Part shown: one piece after another, positions 51,597 through 61,185 of the stretch
Numbering within the stretch: the first letter of the stretch is position 1
Layout of the letters: each line of letters opens with the position of its first letter
Assembly (NCBI GenBank): GCA_002730555.1
Contig: PCAM01000002.1
Location: 22,768 to 86,767 of the forward strand
Reading direction: 5' to 3'
DNA: 64,000 nt
DNA from: Chloroflexota bacterium
GTDB lineage: Bacteria > Chloroflexota > Dehalococcoidia > Lucifugimonadales > Lucifugimonadaceae
Translations under genes and position numbers: made by a program
Notes under the pieces: generated by a model
Database searches by the model: none
Told to the model about the DNA's origin: nothing
The model's input: only the letters and a program-made list of their open reading frames with translations

Positions 51597-52562
51597 ATGA
51601 GCCGCGTCGTCTTCTACTCAGAACCGAGTCATCGTGTGGCGCTCGCCGAATCGCTTGCGCCGGACGATCTTGATGTTTCGGTTGTCGATACCGGGCTTTC
51701 TTGGAAGAAGCGCAAGGAGCTTCTCAAGGACACCGAGGTCCTGATCCTGGGCGGGCTGGCGATGCCGTACGAAGAACTGGTCCAGCTACCAAAGCTGAAG
51801 ATGCTCCAGTTGATGAGCGCTGGGTATGACCAGATTGACGTCCCTGCGGTCCGCGAGCAGGGCATCTTTGTGGCGAACAACTCGCCCCAGATCGCCCGCT
51901 CCGTGGCTGAGCACGCGCTGGGCCTGATGCTGACGGTGCAACACAAGTTCGTGCCCGGCGTGGAAGGGGTTCGGGACGGCACTTGGCGGGAGCCTGTGCG
52001 CTCGGGCGTGTACGAGGTCGGTGGAAAGACGATCGGCATCATTGGCCTTGGCAATATCGGGCGGCTGGTGGCGCAGATGGTTCGGGGATTCGGACCCGCC
52101 GAGGTGATCTACAACGACACGGCGCCAATTCCCGCCGATGTAGAGGCAGAGCTTGGCGTGCGGCGCGTTGGGTTTGAGGAGCTGCTCAAGACCTCCGACA
52201 TCGTGACCGTTCACGTGCCCCTGTTCTCCGGAACGAGAGGGATGATGAACGCGCACGCCTTCTCGCTGATGAAAGAATCCGCCATCTTCATCAACACCTG
52301 TCGTGGGCCGGTCCAGAACGAGGCCGATCTTATAGACGCCCTGAACGACGGACAGATACGCGCCGCCGGGCTGGATGTGTTTGAGGTGGAGCCGACGCCA
52401 GTCGACAACCCGTTGCTCAGTATGGAGAACGTCGCGGTCACGCCCCATCTTGCTGGCTCCAGTGAGGAACGGGTTGAACGGGCGCTTGTGTTCTCGTACC
52501 AGAACGCCCGGCGGGTGGTTTCCGGCGGGGATCCTGAGGGCCAATTTGAGGTGCTGACATAG
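51597..52562 (+). CDS. D-isomer-specific 2-hydroxyacid dehydrogenase
   Basis: This 321-residue NAD-dependent enzyme reduces 2-keto acids or oxidises D-2-hydroxy acids. The nucleotide fold is GIIGLGNIGR, the catalytic Arg is in NTCRGPVQNE, Glu in DVFEVEP, and His in TPHLAGSSEE. The N-terminal ligand loop LMSAGYDQID is typical of the phosphoglycerate dehydrogenase/hydroxypyruvate reductase branch. No ACT domain is present. ATG 51597 follows a TTG that could also start. The HAD gene begins near its end. Confidence 0.9.
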   Translation: MSRVVFYSEPSHRVALAESLAPDDLDVSVVDTGLSWKKRKELLKDTEVLILGGLAMPYEELVQLPKLKMLQLMSAGYDQIDVPAVREQGIFVANNSPQIARSVAEHALGLMLTVQHKFVPGVEGVRDGTWREPVRSGVYEVGGKTIGIIGLGNIGRLVAQMVRGFGPAEVIYNDTAPIPADVEAELGVRRVGFEELLKTSDIVTVHVPLFSGTRGMMNAHAFSLMKESAIFINTCRGPVQNEADLIDALNDGQIRAAGLDVFEVEPTPVDNPLLSMENVAVTPHLAGSSEERVERALVFSYQNARRVVSGGDPEGQFEVLT

Positions 52563-52588
52563 ATCGCTGGCGGGCAACCGGGCTGGTC

Positions 52589-53341
52589 TTGGACCTTGAC
52601 GGGACGCTGATCGACACGGATGAGCGGCTGTCCCCGGGTGTGATCGAGGCGGTGTCCCGCGCTGCCGCCCGCGTGCCGGTTGCGATTGCCTCCGGGAGGG
52701 AGCCGGGCGATGTCGCCCGCTACGCACGCCAACTGGGACTCACGACGCCGCAGATATCCGACAACGGCGCACGCATCCTGGACCCGGCGGACAACTCGAC
52801 CATCGAGGCGCATTTGATGGATGAGACGGACGCTCGTTCCATCACGGCGGGGTTGGACGCGCGTGGGATGCGTTTCTTTGCCGTGGATGGATGGAATCTG
52901 AAGCGCACCATCCCGGAGATCGAGGCGTGGGAGATAACGGTGATTGCCGCTTCCACGCAGGACCGGGACGCGCCAACCGATTTTCAGGAAGCGACGGTGC
53001 GGGCCGCGATGGAGCTTGCGTCTGATCAGGTGGCGGCGATTCTGTCGGTCGGGGCCGACGGCAATCGCTGGTACGTGAACTACACCCGGAGGGGCGTCGA
53101 CAAGGGCACGGGGCTGCGGAGCTGGGCGGAGCGCGTGGGAGTGTCGCTGGACGGCGTGGTGTTTGTTGGCGATTCGCTCAATGACGTCGAGGCGTTTGCG
53201 GTGGCGGGCATACCGGTGGCTATGGGCAGCGCCTCCGATGAGGTGGCAGCGGCGGCGCAGGAGAGGGTAGGCGATGTCCGTGAGGACGGTGTGGTGCAGG
53301 CGATAGAGCGGTTTGTTGCCCCGACGGGACGTTTATTTTGA
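52589..53341 (+). CDS. HAD superfamily phosphatase (Cof type)
   Basis: This 250-residue phosphatase of the Cof/type IIB HAD branch has motif I DLDGTLID, motif II IASGRE, and motif III/IV VFVGDSLNDVEAF. The cap domain sits between II and III. In-frame codons before TTG 52589 (RWRATGLV) extend the first beta strand as in relatives, yet no ATG or GTG occurs there; only CTG 52583 is further upstream before the stop at 52547. So the true start is uncertain. It lies 26 bp after the dehydrogenase and is probably co-transcribed, perhaps cleaning up a phosphosugar. Confidence 0.85.
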   Translation: MDLDGTLIDTDERLSPGVIEAVSRAAARVPVAIASGREPGDVARYARQLGLTTPQISDNGARILDPADNSTIEAHLMDETDARSITAGLDARGMRFFAVDGWNLKRTIPEIEAWEITVIAASTQDRDAPTDFQEATVRAAMELASDQVAAILSVGADGNRWYVNYTRRGVDKGTGLRSWAERVGVSLDGVVFVGDSLNDVEAFAVAGIPVAMGSASDEVAAAAQERVGDVREDGVVQAIERFVAPTGRLF

Positions 53342-53422
53342 GGCCCGGCCCGGCAGTTATTTACAACGCGTTTTCTCAAATGATTGTTGACGCGATCAGA
53401 TCAGCCTCGAGGGAAAACTAGA

Positions 53423-53463
53423 CTTCTCCCTCACCCTACCCCTTCTCCCGTTGGGAGAAGGGA
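53423..53463. repeat. Family A palindromic repeat, copy 4
   Basis: CTTCTCCCTCACCCTACCCC then TTCTCCCGTTGGGAGAAGGG. It is the same order of elements as copies at 5211 and 6438. Confidence 0.75.
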
Positions 53464-53523
53464 CCCGGCGCGCTATTCTGGAAGTGGGCAACGGGCCTTG
53501 ATCGTTAGATGACGCTGGTGGAA

Positions 53524-53562
53524 CCTCCCCCACCCCCTCTCTCCCACCGAGAGAGGGGGGCG
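53524..53562. repeat. Family A palindromic repeat, copy 5
   Basis: CCTCCCCCACCCCCTCTCTC then CCACCGAGAGAGGGGGGCG. Together with copy 4 it occupies the gap between the convergent HAD and accDA genes and may terminate both. Confidence 0.7.
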
Positions 53563-53602
53563 TGAACATGTCGCGAGCATCCGTTTGAACTTTGACGTGG
53601 CC

Positions 53603-55465
53603 CTAGTTGCCGGACGACTCGTCTCCTGGTTCCAGTAGCGTTTCGTCGTCGGGGTCGTTGCCCGATCTGAGCGCCCGCATGCTGGCGGTTAGCGCCCTGC
53701 GCCAGACGTTCAGCTCACGTCGCAGTGCGGAGCGGAACGGCCGACCGGACTCGCCGATGTTCCTGTACTTCCGCTGGCGCCGTCTCACCAGCGTCCGGCG
53801 GTGCCGCTCAACGACCTCCGTGATCTCGATCATGAGCGCCCGTTTGAGCAGGCGTGACGCCTCCAGCGGGTCGCGGTGAGCGCCGCCGTCCGGTTCTCTA
53901 ACGATCTCGTCGATAATCCCCATGCGGCGACTGTCTACGGAAGTAAGCCGCAGCGCGCCAACCACCTGGTCTGCCGCCGCGGAGTCACGTAGCTCGGCCA
54001 CCGCCGCTCGTTCCGGCGAGATCGGCGTGTAGATGGCGTTCTGGAGCATCAGAACGCGGTCGGTCACGGCGAAGGCCAGCGCCGCCTCACTTCCGCCCTC
54101 CCCGATCAACACGGAGATAGTTGGTACCTCGACATCCAGGAGCGTCGATATCGTTTGAGAGATGGCCTGCGCCTGCCCGCGTTCCCACGCCTCCAAGTCG
54201 AGCGCCGACCCGGGCGTGTCCACGAGCGTCACGATCGGCAGGTTGAATCGGGCCGCAAATCGGACGGCGCGTCGCGCCTTACCAAACCCTTCAGGGGTTA
54301 TAGATCCGCTTGCAGACAGGCCTTCCGGTGTGTCGTCCTCGGATGACGAAATCATGCCGCTCGGCGGGGTTTTCTCCTGCCCGATCACGACTACCGACTG
54401 GCCCGCCAGACGTGCGATACCGGTGATTACCTCAGACGCGTCGGCATACTGGCGGTCGCCGTGAATCTCCACGAGATTGGCGAACACCTGGTCGATGAAG
54501 TGGCGTGATGTTGGACGATCCGGGTGACGGGCGAGCTGCACCATCTCCCACGCCTCCATGCGTCTCGGGCGTGCCCGTGGCGGGCGGCCGCGGTGCCGTT
54601 TAGCGAGACGGAACTCGGGCCTGAGCAGTTCCAATATCGTGGAAACGACGTGCTTGATTCGCTCGCGGTCGACCACTCCGTCGAGCATGCCATGGCGGAA
54701 GTGAACCTCCGCCGAGTGCTGCCCTGCGACGAGTGATCCGCCGGATTCTTCTTTGAGGGAACGGAACGGGGCGAAACCCACATGCGCGCCGGGTTCGGCA
54801 AATATCAGGTCCGCCTGCGATCCGAACGATGCGTACACCTGGCCGGTCGCCGGGTCGCCGAGAACAGAAACGAGGGGCACACCGCGCCTGTGCATCTCAT
54901 TGGCGGCGACGGTCGTCTTCGCCATCTGCATGAGCGAGAGGACGCCTTCCTGGATACGTGCGCCGCCGCTGTTGATCACGGAGATGGCGGGGTAGCGCTT
55001 GCGCGCCGCCATCTGAAGTGCGAGGGTGACCTTTTCGCCGACCACAAGGCCCATGCTGCCGCCCAGGAAGCCGAAGTCCAAGACTATTAGCACGACCGGC
55101 GTGCCGCCGATGGTGCAGACGCCGGTGATGACGGCCTCGGTCAATCCGGTCCGGTCCTGGTCCTGCAGCAGCCGGTCACGGTAAGAAACACGTGCGGAGA
55201 AAGAGAGCGGATCGAGCGACCTTATCCAGCGGGAGGTCTCACGAAAAGTCCCGGAATCCGCCAGTATATCGACCCGTCTGCGGGCGGACATGGTGTAGTG
55301 GAACCGGCAACACGGGCAGACCAGGTACCGCTCGTATGTGGGACTGCCTTCGAGCGATCCGCCACAGGCGAGACAGGTTGTCCGAACACCCTCAAGGTCG
55401 AGTTCGTGCTGTTCGGAGCTGTCGGGCGGATCCTGGCCCGGGAAGAGTGGGGTGATATTGGTCAC
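53603..55465 (-). CDS. accDA: Acetyl-CoA carboxylase carboxyltransferase, fused beta-alpha (AccD-AccA)
   Basis: This 620-residue protein joins both carboxyltransferase halves. Residues 1-285 are the AccD part with a zinc ribbon (Cys31, Cys34, Cys50, Cys53) and the crotonase-like fold GLVVGEKVTLALQ. From about 305 the AccA part follows: HPDRPTSRHFIDQVFANLVE, PEGFGKARRA, TPGSALDLEAWERGQAQA and SVLIGEGGSEAALAF. Together they transfer CO2 from biotin to acetyl-CoA for fatty-acid synthesis. The fused order beta-alpha fits the usual gene order accD-accA. The start is GTG with GAGG upstream. The last 60 residues are a basic extension. Confidence 0.93.
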   Translation of the reverse strand: MTNITPLFPGQDPPDSSEQHELDLEGVRTTCLACGGSLEGSPTYERYLVCPCCRFHYTMSARRRVDILADSGTFRETSRWIRSLDPLSFSARVSYRDRLLQDQDRTGLTEAVITGVCTIGGTPVVLIVLDFGFLGGSMGLVVGEKVTLALQMAARKRYPAISVINSGGARIQEGVLSLMQMAKTTVAANEMHRRGVPLVSVLGDPATGQVYASFGSQADLIFAEPGAHVGFAPFRSLKEESGGSLVAGQHSAEVHFRHGMLDGVVDRERIKHVVSTILELLRPEFRLAKRHRGRPPRARPRRMEAWEMVQLARHPDRPTSRHFIDQVFANLVEIHGDRQYADASEVITGIARLAGQSVVVIGQEKTPPSGMISSSEDDTPEGLSASGSITPEGFGKARRAVRFAARFNLPIVTLVDTPGSALDLEAWERGQAQAISQTISTLLDVEVPTISVLIGEGGSEAALAFAVTDRVLMLQNAIYTPISPERAAVAELRDSAAADQVVGALRLTSVDSRRMGIIDEIVREPDGGAHRDPLEASRLLKRALMIEITEVVERHRRTLVRRRQRKYRNIGESGRPFRSALRRELNVWRRALTASMRALRSGNDPDDETLLEPGDESSGN

Positions 55466-55566
55466 ACGCAGCCTCGTACCCTAAGCTTACCGCGCTTGTC
55501 GCGAACCGGCACGGCACAATGGCGAGTCAGAAGGCCCGGCTGGCCACGGGCCTTGTAGGTGAAACG

Positions 55567-57987
55567 TTAAAGAACGGGCCGTGGTTTTCCCGGCTCGCCG
55601 ATCCCCACGATCCCGGCCTCTTCCAGTTCATCCATGAGCCGCCCGGCGCGGGGGTAGCCGATGCGCAAGCGGCGCTGCAGAAGCGAAATGGACAGCGTCT
55701 TATGCTGGCCCGCCATTTCGCAAGCCCTGTCGAACAGCGAGTCGCCGTCGTGTCCGCCGTCGCCGAAGTCGCCGGTATCCGCCGATGCCGCTTTGGGTTC
55801 AATTTTCTGCAGTCGCGGCCCATCCACGGCCTTCCAGAAATCGACAACCCCCGCTACCTCGGGGTCGCCCAGGAACGCGCCCTGGATACGCAGGGGCTTT
55901 GGCCTGTCGATCGGGAGGAAGAGCATGTCGCCCTTGCCGAGCAGCTTCTCGGCACCCGGGCCATCGATGATCGTCCGTGAGTCGATCTGCGAGGTCACGC
56001 CGAACGATATGCGGCTCGGGAAGTTGGCCTTGATGAGGCCGGTCACGACATCGACCGATGGCCGCTGAGTGGCGATGACAAGATGGATGCCCGTGGCGCG
56101 ACCGAGCTGCGCCAGCCTGCACAGCAGACGCTCTACTTCTGAAGCCGAGGTCAGCATGAGGTCGGCGAGCTCGTCCACCATAATGACGAGATACGGCATT
56201 TTCGTGACGGCCTGCTCGTTGTAGGCAACTATGTTGCGGACGCTGGCGCTCTCCAGCACTTTGAAACGGTCCGTCATTTCGTCAACGAGCGACTTCAAGA
56301 TGCCTACCGCGATGTCTGATTCAACCACCGGCGCTGCGTACAGATGCGGAACGCCGGTGTACGGCGTTAGTTCGACGCGCTTGGGGTCGATCATCACTAT
56401 GCGCACCTGCTCCGGCGTTCTGCTCATTAGCAGTCCGGTGGCGATGGTGTTCATGCACACGCTCTTGCCTGACCCGGTGGCGCCCGCTATGAGCAGGTGC
56501 GGCATGCGTGTCAGGTCGATCACCACGTGCTCGCCACCGCTGCCAACGCCGAGCGGGACCGGGAGCGGCGCTGCAGATGCGAACTCCTCGTAAGCGTCCG
56601 ATTCGATCACGGTACGCAGGGTGACGGGCGTCGGCCGAGAGTTCGGCACTTCTATACCGACGAGGGACGCTCCCGCCACCGGCGCTTCAAAGCGCAGGCT
56701 GGGCGATGCGAGTGACAGCGCGAGGTCTTTCTCGCGTGCCAGGATGTTGTCCACCCTGACCCGCTGGCGTCCGGAGCTGCGTTCCGCCCCGGGGGCCTGT
56801 TCCGCCACGAGGTTCTTGGACCCACGGCCACGGCCCCAGCCCGGCACGATGCCGTACATCGTCACCCGGGGACCCACCCTGACATCCCCAACCGATACCT
56901 CGATACCGTGGTCGGCCAGGGTCTCTACTATGAGTTCGGATGTAGCCTCAATCTCCGTTTCCGGAACGCCACCCCCGGGAGCGGTCTTGAGCATCTCGAT
57001 ATCGGGGAGCGGCCATGCAAAGGGCGGCACGTGCAGGAAGGAAGGAAGGATCGGAGCGAGGAGCCCAGGCTCGCCTTCCCCAAGATCGCTTTCAGGGTCT
57101 TCTAGGTCCAGCGCGTCTTCATCATCGATCAGTGTCTCGACGACCGCCCTGACGGTTCTGCCGTCGGCGTCGATGATCGTCTCCTCGGTCGGATCGATCT
57201 CGGTGGCGAGGAGGTCCGGCCGGACATTGCCGACGAGCGGCGGGGCCGGTTTGTCGGTGGTGAACGACGGATTTTTTATCTGATCCGCCTCGGTGCCGAA
57301 CGTGGCGGCGCCGTTCATGAGCTCTTCCGCCGTGGGGCCGGATTCTGCACGGGAGGATCGCCACGCCGCTATGCGTGACGCCAGACCGGCAATCCCAGCG
57401 ATGAAGAGCACGCTGAAGGCGACCAATCCGGACCAGATCGTCTGCAACGTCGCAAGCGCTATGCGCGGCCATGCGGTCGCCGCAGCGATGACGACGAGAA
57501 CGACTACACGTGATATGGCGAGCGCCGTCTGGCTGGCGGTTCCGCCGGAATCTGCCCATTCCGCCGGCCAGCGGGCGAGGTAGTTACCAAAAGAGCCCCC
57601 GTACGACTGGTTTATCAAGTTTTCGCGGCTGTTCGCAAAGTCGTCAGGTACCTGAAACAACCCGAGCACGCCGACGACCGCCAGCCCGAGTACGGAGATC
57701 GAAAAGGCGTAGCGCGGGTACGTTTTGAATAACGCCGGCGCAACGTTCAGGAGCATCACGACCGCAGCTAACCAGATGAGCAGGGGTACCGCGGACCAAC
57801 CGAGATGGAACCGCAAGGCGTCGAATAACAGCACGGCGAGCACAGCCGCGGCGGCGAGAACGATCACCGCCGACCGTGAGTATGCGTTTCTTGCCGTGGC
57901 GCTGACGCCGATCGCGCCCAGAGCGTATCCGCTCACCGTGAGGCGGCGCGTCTGCGATCCAATTGTCTGGATAGCTCCGCCTAACAT
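55567..57987 (-). CDS. ftsK: FtsK/SpoIIIE DNA translocase
   Basis: This 806-residue septal DNA pump has five hydrophobic helices in the first 210 residues (around 39-60, 65-86, 92-112, 158-180, 183-208), then a linker, then the motor. Walker A is LIAGATGSGKSVCMN and Walker B is YLVIMVDELADLM. The last 65 residues (LLQRRLRIGYPRAGRLMDEL) form the gamma winged helix that reads oriented DNA signals. AGGAGG precedes the ATG. It lies downstream of RNase J on the same strand. Confidence 0.95.
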   Translation of the reverse strand: MLGGAIQTIGSQTRRLTVSGYALGAIGVSATARNAYSRSAVIVLAAAAVLAVLLFDALRFHLGWSAVPLLIWLAAVVMLLNVAPALFKTYPRYAFSISVLGLAVVGVLGLFQVPDDFANSRENLINQSYGGSFGNYLARWPAEWADSGGTASQTALAISRVVVLVVIAAATAWPRIALATLQTIWSGLVAFSVLFIAGIAGLASRIAAWRSSRAESGPTAEELMNGAATFGTEADQIKNPSFTTDKPAPPLVGNVRPDLLATEIDPTEETIIDADGRTVRAVVETLIDDEDALDLEDPESDLGEGEPGLLAPILPSFLHVPPFAWPLPDIEMLKTAPGGGVPETEIEATSELIVETLADHGIEVSVGDVRVGPRVTMYGIVPGWGRGRGSKNLVAEQAPGAERSSGRQRVRVDNILAREKDLALSLASPSLRFEAPVAGASLVGIEVPNSRPTPVTLRTVIESDAYEEFASAAPLPVPLGVGSGGEHVVIDLTRMPHLLIAGATGSGKSVCMNTIATGLLMSRTPEQVRIVMIDPKRVELTPYTGVPHLYAAPVVESDIAVGILKSLVDEMTDRFKVLESASVRNIVAYNEQAVTKMPYLVIMVDELADLMLTSASEVERLLCRLAQLGRATGIHLVIATQRPSVDVVTGLIKANFPSRISFGVTSQIDSRTIIDGPGAEKLLGKGDMLFLPIDRPKPLRIQGAFLGDPEVAGVVDFWKAVDGPRLQKIEPKAASADTGDFGDGGHDGDSLFDRACEMAGQHKTLSISLLQRRLRIGYPRAGRLMDELEEAGIVGIGEPGKPRPVL

Positions 57988-58081
57988 TGCGCCTCCTGAA
58001 GAAAACCGGCCGAGGGATTACCGACTATGCGCCGATCGGTCGTCATTGACCTTAACAGCGGCAGCCCCAACGTGACTCGGA

Positions 58082-59740
58082 TCAGAGATCGAACGCCACG
58101 GGGATGATGGATGGACGGCGCCGCGTTCGCTGGCTGAAGAACCTGCCCACGGTCTTTTTGACGATGGCCTCGACCTCGTTCCACTGTATGGACTTATCGG
58201 AATCGCGGTCAAGAACGGCACTCAACTCATCTATGGCATCTTCAAACAGGGCATCGGCCTCTGCGTAGTGGACGAAGCCGTTTGAGACGATCTTCGGCCG
58301 TCCGGCGACGCGACCGTTCGAGTCCCGGCCGAGCACCACCACGACGAAACCGTCACGGGCCAGCAGCCGGCGCTCAACGATAACGTTGCCGTGCTCGTCC
58401 CATTTTCCGTAGCCATGGATGAAGACGTGTCCGGCGGGGATTTGCTCCACCACTTCCGCCGTGTCACCGGTCAGGCGCAGCACGTCGCCGTCCTGCAGCA
58501 AGAAGGCGTCGTCCGGGTGCACGCCGTGTTCGATCGCGAGATCAACGTGCGCCCGCAGCATCCGGTACTCGCCGTGGATCGGCACAAAGTGCCTTGGCTG
58601 CAGCAGATTGTGTACCGCCCGCAACTCCTCGCGGGCCGCGTGGCCGTGTACATGGACGTTCCGGGTGTTGTGGGTGACAACGTGCGCCCCTTGCTCCACG
58701 AGGTCGTTGATCAGGTTACTGACCGATGTTTCGTTGCCGGGGATCGGCGTGGCGGAGATTATGACGGTGTCGCCCTTCCGGATATCGACATCGTTGTGCG
58801 TCCCGGCGGCCATGCGGGCGAGTGCCGATTGCGGCTCTCCCTGCGCACCGGTGTTCATGTAGACGACCCGGTGGCCCGGAAGCCCCAGGGCGTCCTGGGC
58901 GCTGATCAGGGTCTCGTCTTTGATGTTCAGGTGGCCGAGGTCACGTGAGATCTTGAGGTTGTTAATCATGCTGCGGCCGACGATGGCGAGCCGGCGTCCG
59001 TGGGCGACCGCGGCATCGGCGATCATCTGGATGCGGGCGATCTGTGAGGCGAAGCTGGCGACCAGCACCCTGCCCTCGGCGTTTCCGACGATGTCGTGCA
59101 GGGTTTGCGCAACCTCCCTGTCGGAGCCGGAGTAGCCCTCGTTTTCGGCGTACGTGGAGTCGGCCATGAGGAGGAACACGCCGTCCGCTGCGAACTCCGC
59201 CATGCGGGCGAAGTCAGTCGGCTCGCCGATGGTCGGGTCGTTGTCCAAACGGAAGTCTCCGGTGTGGACGACCGTCCCGAGCGGGGTCCGCAGCGCAATG
59301 CCCATGGCGTCCGGAATACTGTGACACACGTCAAACCATTCGGCCTCGAAAGTGGTCCCGAAGCTGACCTGTTCGCCGGGTGTGACCAGGTTCAGATCGG
59401 CCTCACGCAGGAGCCCCCGCTCCTTCAGCTTGTTGCGGATGAGCGCCATCGCCATATTGGGCGCGTAAATCGGGACGGGGAGCGCTTCCATGATGTGCGG
59501 CAGTGCACCAATGTGGTCCTCGTGTCCGTGTGTGACGAGGATAGCCCTGACACGATCGATGTTCTCGATCAGGTAGTTGATGTTGGGGATGACGATGTCG
59601 ATCCCCGGCATGTCGTCTTCCGGGAACAGGACCCCGGCGTCGATTACAACGACGTCCTCTTCCGTTTCGAGGACCATCATGTTTTTCCCGATCTCACCCA
59701 GCCCGCCCAGCGGCAGGATCTTTAGCGCTTCGTTGGCCAT
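58082..59740 (-). CDS. rnj: Ribonuclease J
   Basis: This 552-residue metallo-beta-lactamase/beta-CASP nuclease has 5'-3' exo- and endonuclease activity on RNA. The zinc motif is VTHGHEDHIGALPHI, further ligands are in VVHTGDFRLD, the beta-CASP part has LVASFASQIARIQMIADAA and HVHGHAAREEL, and the C-terminal domain is complete to RRRPSIIPVAFDL. AGGAG lies 5 bp before the ATG. Presence of RNase J agrees with an RNA-decay system unlike the RNase E type. Confidence 0.95.
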   Translation of the reverse strand: MANEALKILPLGGLGEIGKNMMVLETEEDVVVIDAGVLFPEDDMPGIDIVIPNINYLIENIDRVRAILVTHGHEDHIGALPHIMEALPVPIYAPNMAMALIRNKLKERGLLREADLNLVTPGEQVSFGTTFEAEWFDVCHSIPDAMGIALRTPLGTVVHTGDFRLDNDPTIGEPTDFARMAEFAADGVFLLMADSTYAENEGYSGSDREVAQTLHDIVGNAEGRVLVASFASQIARIQMIADAAVAHGRRLAIVGRSMINNLKISRDLGHLNIKDETLISAQDALGLPGHRVVYMNTGAQGEPQSALARMAAGTHNDVDIRKGDTVIISATPIPGNETSVSNLINDLVEQGAHVVTHNTRNVHVHGHAAREELRAVHNLLQPRHFVPIHGEYRMLRAHVDLAIEHGVHPDDAFLLQDGDVLRLTGDTAEVVEQIPAGHVFIHGYGKWDEHGNVIVERRLLARDGFVVVVLGRDSNGRVAGRPKIVSNGFVHYAEADALFEDAIDELSAVLDRDSDKSIQWNEVEAIVKKTVGRFFSQRTRRRPSIIPVAFDL

Positions 59741-60016
59741 ATGGCTCCTATGTGATTATTCGTTTTGGGGTCTGCGCCCGCCGCCCGCCAACTCTGGTTG
59801 GCCCGTCGCGCTGCGCATTTATTGAATCGATAAGTAATTGATGGTGAGTTGTGGCTCTATTGTGCGGGATGCAGGCCGGTAGCGGTGACACGTCGTCGAC
59901 TTGTCATGCGGCGCTGCAATTGTTGGCGGCGGCTTCAGGCTTCAAGTGTTCGGTTGCCTGGCGCAAATCTGTGACCGTGAGTACCGTCGGTTATCGACCG
60001 GTCCGGAACAGTTTTA

Positions 60017-60709
60017 TTAGAAGAGGCGATTCTGGCCGGCCCCGTCCCCGCTGGGCGTTTCGGCCGGTGTCAGGTCGATGGGCGCCGAGGCACCGGCTTC
60101 CGTTTGTGGAGCCGCGGTCGCACTGATCTCAAGTGACCGAAGCACGGCCTCCGGTAGCCGCCGGATATCGTTCTCAAGTGTCTGCCGCAGGTTGGTTGAC
60201 CGCAGCGCCGCCGCCGGGTGGTAGAGCGGGAAAACGACGATATCCCGCCAAACGGTGGCGCGCCCGTGTTGGTCCGATATGCGGGCGTCGGGCAGGAACC
60301 GGTTCATGGCGTGTCGGCCCAGTGTTGCGATCACGTGCGGCTTCAAAAGGCTGATCTGGGCTTCAAGGTAGGGCCAGCAGGCGCGCACTTCGTCCGGGAG
60401 CGGGTCGCGGTTGTCCGGCGGCCTGCACTTCACGACGTTTGTGATGTACACGTCCGAGCGGACCAGCGGCACCACGCCCAGTAACTCATCCAGCAGTTGG
60501 CCCGCACGCCCCACGAAAGGAAGCCCCTGCTGATCTTCGTTGAACCCCGGACCCTCGCCGATGAACAGAATCGACGGCGAATCGGACCCCTCTCCGGGCA
60601 CTGCGTTGGTCCGGGTTCCCGACAGGCCGCACTTTGAGCAACTTCGTACGATGGTGGCGATGTCCTCAATGGAAGACATCTCACCGATGTACTCATCGTT
60701 GGAGGTCAT
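60017..60709 (-). CDS. Uracil-DNA glycosylase, family 4 (iron-sulfur)
   Basis: This 230-residue DNA-repair enzyme removes uracil from DNA. Four cysteines for a 4Fe-4S cluster are visible: Cys24 and Cys27 (CSKC), Cys95 (VVKCRPP) and Cys111 (ACWPYLE). Motif A is FIGEGPGFNEDQQGLPFVG and motif B is YHPAAAL. The C-terminal 40 residues are a low-complexity Ala/Pro tail. The last base-recognition details fit type 4 UDGa. It lies between acpP and RNase J genes on the same strand. Confidence 0.93.
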   Translation of the reverse strand: MTSNDEYIGEMSSIEDIATIVRSCSKCGLSGTRTNAVPGEGSDSPSILFIGEGPGFNEDQQGLPFVGRAGQLLDELLGVVPLVRSDVYITNVVKCRPPDNRDPLPDEVRACWPYLEAQISLLKPHVIATLGRHAMNRFLPDARISDQHGRATVWRDIVVFPLYHPAAALRSTNLRQTLENDIRRLPEAVLRSLEISATAAPQTEAGASAPIDLTPAETPSGDGAGQNRLF

Positions 60710-60796
60710 GCTGGCCTCGGCTTCCTCGACCAGTTAGATCGGGGCCGTAACTCCCCCGTAACCCGGGACTAGGGGGCCGGGGAAGGGGCTTCGGAG

Positions 60797-61054
60797 CTAA
60801 TCGCTTACGCTCTTGGTTGCAAGGTAGTCCACTACATCTTGGACCGTGTTAAGTCCCTCGGCGTCCTCGTCGGAGATCTCCAGCGGGGTGTCGTCGCCGC
60901 CAAACTCCTCTTCAAGGGCCATGATTAGCTCGACAACATCAAGCGAGTCAGCTTCGAGGTCCTCAGTGAAGGACGACTCGAGTTGGATGTCATCGGGCTC
61001 CACGCTGAGTTTGTCGGCCGCGATATCCCGCACCCGCTCGAAAACTGTCGCCAT
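60797..61054 (-). CDS. acpP: Acyl carrier protein
   Basis: This 85-residue acidic helical protein carries fatty-acid intermediates. The phosphopantetheine site is Ser37 in [20 protein letters not shown]. The helix order and the final [18 protein letters not shown] are typical. It is in the same direction as nusB and fabD in the fatty-acid block. The gap of 131 bp upstream may carry its own promoter. Confidence 0.96.
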   Translation of the reverse strand: MATVFERVRDIAADKLSVEPDDIQLESSFTEDLEADSLDVVELIMALEEEFGGDDTPLEISDEDAEGLNTVQDVVDYLATKSVSD

Positions 61055-61185
61055 TCGTTACCTCCGTAACAGGGGGTCGTTTGTATTCTAGCTGCTTCTT
61101 CAGACCCGATCTCCCACCGCTGGCCCATCCTATTGGCAAGCACCGGTATCGGGTCAAGTATTTTCCGTCTACTTCTGACGGCGGA

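Noticed and set aside
5211-53562. Dispersed repeats as a CRISPR array
   Set aside because: The copies are far apart, palindromic, of different families and lack regular spacers or cas genes.
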